Positions 59,643 through 64,000 of a stretch of 64,000 bases of DNA are shown here, piece after piece. How positions within the stretch are numbered: position 1 is the stretch's first letter; the number at the start of each line of letters is the position of its first letter. The stretch is from the NCBI RefSeq assembly GCF_019711435.1, contig NZ_JAIGNK010000003.1:558001-622000 (forward strand). Direction: 5' to 3'. The translations under genes and the position numbers were made by a program. The stretch comes from Qipengyuania polymorpha. Its GTDB lineage: Bacteria; Pseudomonadota; Alphaproteobacteria; Sphingomonadales; Sphingomonadaceae. The notes under the pieces were generated by a model. That model saw only the letters and a list, made by a program, of their open reading frames with translations. It was not told the DNA's origin and searched no databases.

Positions 59643-59697
59643 GTTAACCATTTAGGGTCTGAACGGAAAAGGTTAACGTGAGGTAAAAACCGTTAAC
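59643..59697. promoter_or_regulatory. Three GTTAAC palindromes upstream of ctrA
   Basis: GTTAAC occurs at 59643-59648, 59672-59677 and 59692-59697. TTAA at 59673 plus seven bases plus TAAA at 59684 is one mismatch from the CtrA box TTAA-N7-TTAA. The region is the promoter of ctrA, so autoregulation is likely but unproven. Confidence 0.5.
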
Positions 59698-59721
59698 ACT
59701 TTTTCCTGTGGCAGCTTTGCA

Positions 59722-61176
59722 TCAAAGACTGCTGAGCTTCTTCTGGCGGCGGCGCTGGGCGCTGGAGCCGATACCGATGGCCTCGCGATACTTGGCTACC
59801 GTGCGGCGGGCGAGATCGAAGCCCTCTTCGTTGAGCATGTCCGCAAGCTTCTGGTCGGACAGGACTTTCTTCGGGTCTTCCGCATCGCAGAGTGCCCGGA
59901 TGCGAGCCTTTATAGCCTCGCTGCTGGCGCCTTCGCCGTCGGCGGCCGCCACGCCGCTGGAAAAGAAATACTTCATTTCGAAGGTTCCGCGCGGGCAGGA
60001 AAGGTATTTGTTACTCGTCACGCGGCTGACGGTCGATTCGTGCATTTCGATTCGCTCGGCCACTTCGCGCAAGGTGAGTGGACGCATCGCGGAGACGCCT
60101 TCGCGGAAGAAGCCTTCCTGCAACGTCACGATTTCGCTCGCGGTCTTGAGGATGGTCTTCTGCCGCTGGTCGAGCGCGCGGATGAGCCAGTCGGCCTCTC
60201 CCAGCTGTTCGTTCAGCCATGCGCGACTGGCCTTGTCGCGCGCGCCCGATTCCAGTTCGACATAATACTCACGGTTCACGACGAGGCGTGGCAGGCTCGT
60301 CTCGTTGATACGAATTTCCCATCCGCCGCCCTTGCCTGGAGTGACGAGAACGTCCGGCACGATCGCCGCTTCGCTCGACCCGCCATAGGCGCAGCCGGGC
60401 TTGGGGTCGTAGCTGCGTAGTTCGGCCAGCATGTCGGCGAAGTCCTCCTCGTCGACATCGCACAAGCGCCTGAGCCGCGCGATTTCACCACCAGCCAGCA
60501 GGTCGAGGTGGTCGATGAGGCGCGCCATGCAGGGATCGTAGCGGTCGGCTTCCTTCGCCTGCAGCGCGAGGCATTCCGAGAGACTGCGTGCCCCCACGCC
60601 TGTGGGGTCGAGGGACTGGACGAGGGCCAGCGCGCGCTCGACCTCGGCCAGCGGGGCGCCCAAATCGTCGGCGAGCTCGCGCAGGTCGGTATGAAGGTAT
60701 CCGGCCTCGTCGAGCTCGTGGACAATGCGTGCTGCAATCACGGCTTCGCGGGGATCATGGGCCAGCGCGCCTATCTGCGCCGAGAGGTGTTCGGGAAGCG
60801 TTACACCTTCGCTCGAGCGGTTTTCGAGGTCGGGAAGATCTTCACCGCCCAGCCCCGTTCCGCCTGCCTCGGACCAGTCGCCGCGGTCGCCCGGCGCGGC
60901 TTCGGGGTCCTTGGCATACTCGGCAATATCGAGTGCGCCATCGCCGTCGAAGTCCGGCGTCGCCTCGTGTTCGGCGGGCGGCGTATCGGGAGCGTCTTCC
61001 CCCTTCTCGCGGCTTAGCTCGCCGACTTCGAGCAACGGATTGCTCTCCAGCGCCTCGGCAACGAAGCTTTCGATTTCGAGATTGGACAGCGCCAGCAGCT
61101 TGATCGCCTGCTGCAGCTGCGGCGTCATCACCAGCGATTGGGTTTGCCGTAGGTCGAGGCGCGGTGTCAGCGCCAC
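59722..61176 (-). CDS. rpoN: RNA polymerase sigma-54 factor
   Basis: A 484-residue sigma-54. Region I is LDLRQTQSLVMTPQLQQAIK, the core-binding part is in the middle (GVGARSLSECLALQAKEADR), the HTH is in REVAERIEMHESTVSRVTSNK (landmark EMHESTVSRVTSN) and the RpoN box is DLARRTVAKYREAIGI. I chose the GTG at 61176, so that the protein begins with ALTPRLDLRQT as usual; the longer frame to 61230 would start within a large inverted repeat. It lies downstream of lptB and upstream of ctrA on the same strand. Confidence 0.94.
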   Translation of the reverse strand: MALTPRLDLRQTQSLVMTPQLQQAIKLLALSNLEIESFVAEALESNPLLEVGELSREKGEDAPDTPPAEHEATPDFDGDGALDIAEYAKDPEAAPGDRGDWSEAGGTGLGGEDLPDLENRSSEGVTLPEHLSAQIGALAHDPREAVIAARIVHELDEAGYLHTDLRELADDLGAPLAEVERALALVQSLDPTGVGARSLSECLALQAKEADRYDPCMARLIDHLDLLAGGEIARLRRLCDVDEEDFADMLAELRSYDPKPGCAYGGSSEAAIVPDVLVTPGKGGGWEIRINETSLPRLVVNREYYVELESGARDKASRAWLNEQLGEADWLIRALDQRQKTILKTASEIVTLQEGFFREGVSAMRPLTLREVAERIEMHESTVSRVTSNKYLSCPRGTFEMKYFFSSGVAAADGEGASSEAIKARIRALCDAEDPKKVLSDQKLADMLNEEGFDLARRTVAKYREAIGIGSSAQRRRQKKLSSL

Positions 61177-61209
61177 TATTCTTGCTCGCTCACGTTCGGT
61201 CGGTGCCAG

Positions 61210-61273
61210 CCCACACCCCCTCCCGGCCAACCCATGGGATTATGCTGCTGGGTTGGCCGGGAGGGGGTGTGGG
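61210..61273. repeat. Perfect 25-bp inverted repeat between lptB and rpoN
   Basis: The arms 61210-61234 and 61249-61273 are exact reverse complements, 25 of 25 bases, with a 14-base spacer. The stem is very GC-rich and has no T-run after it on either strand, so it is not a classical intrinsic terminator. Confidence 0.85.
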
Positions 61274-61335
61274 CCGGAGCGGCCCCGGCGGACCGGAATC
61301 CGCCAACGAACATCAGGTTTCCGCCCGCCGGATAA

Positions 61336-62121
61336 TCATAATGTGAAGTTCTCGCCGAGGTAGAGCCGCTTGACGTTCTCGTCGGCCACCAGAGCTTCGG
61401 GCGTTCCGGCGAAGAGCACCTGTCCGCCATAGATGATGCAGGCGCGGTCGACGATCTCGAGCGTCTCGCGCACATTGTGGTCGGTGATGAGCACACCGAT
61501 GCCGCGTGTCTTCAGGTCCTTAACGAGGTCGCGAATGTCGCTGATGGAAAGCGGGTCGATGCCGGCAAAGGGTTCGTCGAGCAGCATGATCGATGGCTTG
61601 GCGGCCAGCGCGCGGGCAATTTCCGCGCGGCGGCGTTCACCGCCCGACAGTGCCATCGCGGGGCTTTCGCGCAGGCGGGTGAGGCCGAACTCGTCGAGCA
61701 GCCGATCAAGTTCCGCAGCGCGCGTTTCCTTGTCGGGCTCGACCATTTCGAGCACGCAGTTGATATTCTGTTCGACGGTCATGCCGCGAAAGATGCTGGT
61801 TTCCTGCGGCAGGTAACCAAGGCCGAGGATGGCGCGGCGGTACATCGGTAGCTTGGTGACATCTTCGCCGTCCATAAGGATGCGGCCGGCATCGGGGCGT
61901 ACGAGGCCCATGATCGAATAGAAGCAAGTCGTCTTGCCCGCACCATTGGGGCCGAGCAGGCCGAGCACTTCGCCCTTGCCGACGGTCAGCGAGATGTCGG
62001 TCAGCACCTGCCGCTTGTCGTAGCTCTTGGCGATGGAAATGACTTCCAGCCCGCCCTGCGGGATGGGCGGTGCAGCGTCGTGCACCGCTTCGTTATCGGG
62101 GCTCAGTACGTCTTCGGCCAT
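61336..62121 (-). CDS. lptB: LPS export ABC transporter ATPase
   Basis: A 261-residue ATPase of the LptBFGC lipopolysaccharide exporter. Walker A is LGLLGPNGAGKTTCFYSIMG, the signature is MALSGGERRRAEIARALA and Walker B is PSIMLLDEPFAGIDPLSI, with ITDHNVRETL following. The first 25 residues are an acidic extension. The ATG at 62121 (MAEDVLSPDNEAV) is preferred to a long frame. lptC and lptA, often upstream, are not in this window. Confidence 0.93.
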   Translation of the reverse strand: MAEDVLSPDNEAVHDAAPPIPQGGLEVISIAKSYDKRQVLTDISLTVGKGEVLGLLGPNGAGKTTCFYSIMGLVRPDAGRILMDGEDVTKLPMYRRAILGLGYLPQETSIFRGMTVEQNINCVLEMVEPDKETRAAELDRLLDEFGLTRLRESPAMALSGGERRRAEIARALAAKPSIMLLDEPFAGIDPLSISDIRDLVKDLKTRGIGVLITDHNVRETLEIVDRACIIYGGQVLFAGTPEALVADENVKRLYLGENFTL

Positions 62122-62297
62122 GCGGGGGCCATAGCATGCGAATGCGCGAGGAAAACCCCCGATGCGCGCCCAATTTCGATGAATTGGCAAGATTCCTGCA
62201 TAGACAACATGGACTTGGGTAATTCCCGGTGCGTGGCTTGCCAAGAGGCAATAATTTTGAAACTATAAAGGCTTGAGGATGTCTGGGGAGACACACC

Positions 62298-62681
62298 ATG
62301 GGTGAGGCTATCGGCAAGGGGCACAAGCTCGCTTCGGCGCAGCATGAGCACAAGCGCAATTGGTGCAAGGCGATGAGCGACAATGTGGCGCTCGCGCTGG
62401 TGGTCTATACCGGCCTGCAGATTTTCGTCACGGTGGAGGCGCTGCGTCAGGGCGTATCCTCGACGCTTCCCTATTTCGCCCTCATTATCCTCGTGGCAGC
62501 GATCATCCCGGCGTGCCGCTGGGCCGAACAACGGTGGAAGGACTTGTCGGCCGAAGAGTCGTGCGACGAAACCCTGAAATGGCAGTTCCGGCGTGACCAG
62601 GCCGTCTTGTGGGTAGCTGCCATCGGCCTGCCGCTGGTTTTCACCGGCCTGTTCAAGGCGCTCTTCTTCGCCTTCTCCTGA
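62298..62681 (+). CDS. Small membrane protein, unknown function
   Basis: A 127-residue protein with three predicted hydrophobic segments (about 31-48 VALALVVYTGLQIFVTV, 57-75 LPYFALIILVAAIIPAC, 105-124). The N-terminus is basic and polar. I do not recognise a family. It is divergent from lptB, whose start is 176 bases away. Confidence 0.68.
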   Translation: MGEAIGKGHKLASAQHEHKRNWCKAMSDNVALALVVYTGLQIFVTVEALRQGVSSTLPYFALIILVAAIIPACRWAEQRWKDLSAEESCDETLKWQFRRDQAVLWVAAIGLPLVFTGLFKALFFAFS

Positions 62682-62748
62682 GACTTGCGTCCGCAGCTTA
62701 GGCTCCCTAGCCGGACCCTTCACCGGGTTTGCGGAGTAGTATTGCTGC

Positions 62749-64000
62749 ATGATTGACAAAGAAACCGCTCTGGCGCGCTGCCAGGACCTCGTCGCGCTTG
62801 CTGGCAGGATGGGGGCCGATGCGGCCGATGCCGTGGCGCGCGCCAATGCTTCGGAATCGGTCAGCATGCGGCTCGGCCAGCTCGAAGAGGTCGAGCGCTC
62901 CGAAAGCGAGGAAATCGGCCTGCGCGTCTTCGTGGGCAAGCGCTCCGCCTCCATCAACACCAGCGATTTCGCCGAAGACGGCCTCAAGGCGCTGGCCGAA
63001 CGTGCGGTGCAGATGGCGGGTCATGCGCCGGAAGATCGCCACGCCGGGCTGGCTCCCGAAGAGGCCCTGTTCACCGGTGAATTGCCCGAACTCGAACTCG
63101 ACGATCCGGACCAGCCTTCTCCCGAGTACCTGCGCGAAGCGGCGCTGGCGACCGAGGATGCAGCGCGGGGCGTTGCTGGCGTTACCAACAGCAATGGTGG
63201 CAGTGCCAGCGCCAGCCGGGCAGTGGTCGCACTGGCCACCTCCACCGGTTTCGGCCGCGGCTATGCTGGAAGCGGGTTTTCGCTGTCGGCGAGCGTGATT
63301 GCCGGTGAAGGAGGGGGCATGCAGACCGATTATGCCTCGCGCAGCGCCCGTTTCCGCGCCGACCTTCCGTCACCCGAAATGGTCGGTAGCGAGGCCGGTC
63401 GGCGTGCAGTTGCGCGGCTGAACCCGGTCTCGATGCCGAGCCGCAAGCTGCCGGTCGTGTTCGAGCCGCGCATCGCGGGCGGGCTCGTCGGCCATCTTCT
63501 CGGCGCGATGTCGGGGCCAGCGATTGCGCGCAAGGCCAGCTTCCTGCTCGGCCACGAAGACGATGAACTGTTCGATCCGGCCATCCGTGTCGTCGAAGAA
63601 CCCTTGCGCAAACGCGGACAGCGCTCGCGGCCCTTCGACGGCGAAGGCCTTGCCTGCACCAACCGCACGCTGGTCGAGAATGGCCGCATTTTCGGCTGGC
63701 TGACCAATGTCGCTTCGGCCGACCAGCTCGGCCTGGGCCTTACCGGCCATGCGTCGCGCAGCGGCGGCGGATCGCCGGGCGTTTCGGCGAGCAATGTGCA
63801 CATGGAGCCGGGAAGCGTCAGCCCCGAAGCCCTGATGGGGGATATCGAGGACGGCCTCTATGTCACCTCGCTGTTCGGGCAGGGCGTCAATACGGTCACG
63901 GGCGATTACAGCCGCGGGGCGACGGGTTTCCGTATCCGCAAGGGCGAGATCGCCGAGCCGGTTGCGGAGATAACGATTGCCGGTAACCTGCTCGAGATGT
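62749..64000 (+). CDS. pmbA: TldE/PmbA-type metalloprotease-like protein, cut by window end
   Basis: The N-terminal 417 codons of a TldE/PmbA protein (about 450 in full). Landmarks are SESVSMRLGQLEEVERSESE, GLRVFVGKRSASINTSDFAE, LPVVFEPRIAGGLVGHLLG and the C-terminal LTGHASRSGGGSPGVSASNVH-type block (landmark GHASRSGGGSPGVS). With TldD it processes small peptides such as antitoxins and microcins in other bacteria; PmbA lacks the catalytic zinc motif, as usual. The ATG is at 62749. Confidence 0.92.
   Translation, partial: MIDKETALARCQDLVALAGRMGADAADAVARANASESVSMRLGQLEEVERSESEEIGLRVFVGKRSASINTSDFAEDGLKALAERAVQMAGHAPEDRHAGLAPEEALFTGELPELELDDPDQPSPEYLREAALATEDAARGVAGVTNSNGGSASASRAVVALATSTGFGRGYAGSGFSLSASVIAGEGGGMQTDYASRSARFRADLPSPEMVGSEAGRRAVARLNPVSMPSRKLPVVFEPRIAGGLVGHLLGAMSGPAIARKASFLLGHEDDELFDPAIRVVEEPLRKRGQRSRPFDGEGLACTNRTLVENGRIFGWLTNVASADQLGLGLTGHASRSGGGSPGVSASNVHMEPGSVSPEALMGDIEDGLYVTSLFGQGVNTVTGDYSRGATGFRIRKGEIAEPVAEITIAGNLLEM

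Overview
The window reads as a GC-rich alphaproteobacterial chromosome, most likely from the order Sphingomonadales and plausibly Erythrobacteraceae. The reasons are an RcGTA-type gene transfer agent cluster, CtrA and DivK regulators, a serine palmitoyltransferase with its own acyl carrier protein, a CspA-type protein with two cold-shock domains, and an alphaproteobacterial DksA with a single cysteine. Genus and species cannot be fixed from sequence reading alone.

Layout. 1-12.7 kb is housekeeping: a truncated GMC oxidoreductase, a sterol-desaturase-type hydroxylase, TerC, a two-domain cold-shock protein, argD-argF, Hsp33, queC, an MFS carrier, Cu/Zn superoxide dismutase and an OmpA-type protein with 27 consecutive prolines. 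12.9-27.2 kb is one minus-strand gene transfer agent (GTA) cluster running from terminase small subunit (27175) to a DUF2793 protein (12888), in the canonical RcGTA order g1 to g15. 27.5-33.6 kb holds a YqaA-type membrane protein, a TPR periplasmic protein, OsmC, an unrecognised membrane protein and the sphingolipid pair spt-acp. 33.7-43.7 kb has a divK-like regulator, DUF3572-HAD-RidA, GDPD, DksA, PilZ, a solute-binding lipoprotein, DUF4112 and the kynABU operon (tryptophan to anthranilate). 43.7-58.6 kb carries a low-GC orphan, an HNH nuclease, gluQ, a cobalamin adenosyltransferase, a hydroxyacyl-CoA dehydrogenase, divergent mutS and maeB, a kynureninase-like enzyme, an outer-membrane barrel protein, gabD and trmB. 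58.9-64 kb holds ctrA, rpoN, lptB and the start of pmbA.

The GTA cluster is the most interesting part. It has no integrase, repressor, replication or holin genes, so it reads as a domesticated particle maker rather than a prophage. Four things stand out. (1) Three intrinsic-terminator-like hairpins point in the direction of GTA transcription: one in the leader before terS and one on each side of the major capsid gene. Full expression would therefore seem to need read-through, which fits the anti-termination mode reported for the Caulobacter GTA. (2) The g12 homologue carries an extra N-terminal region of about 575 residues that looks like a beta domain plus a TIM barrel, while g15 is short and seems to lack the TIM-barrel insert of RcGTA g15. 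(3) A lower-GC lipoprotein gene on the opposite strand sits between terminase and portal. (4) The g7 slot holds only a 55-codon GTG-start ORF, coupled to both neighbours.

Coupled starts are common here (ATGA, GTGA and TTGA overlaps). Several dispersed or structured intergenic elements are also visible: a perfect 25-bp inverted repeat between lptB and rpoN, a REP-like palindrome before the GDPD gene, and two hairpins upstream of the GTA. All family assignments come from reading motifs and context; no database search was run.
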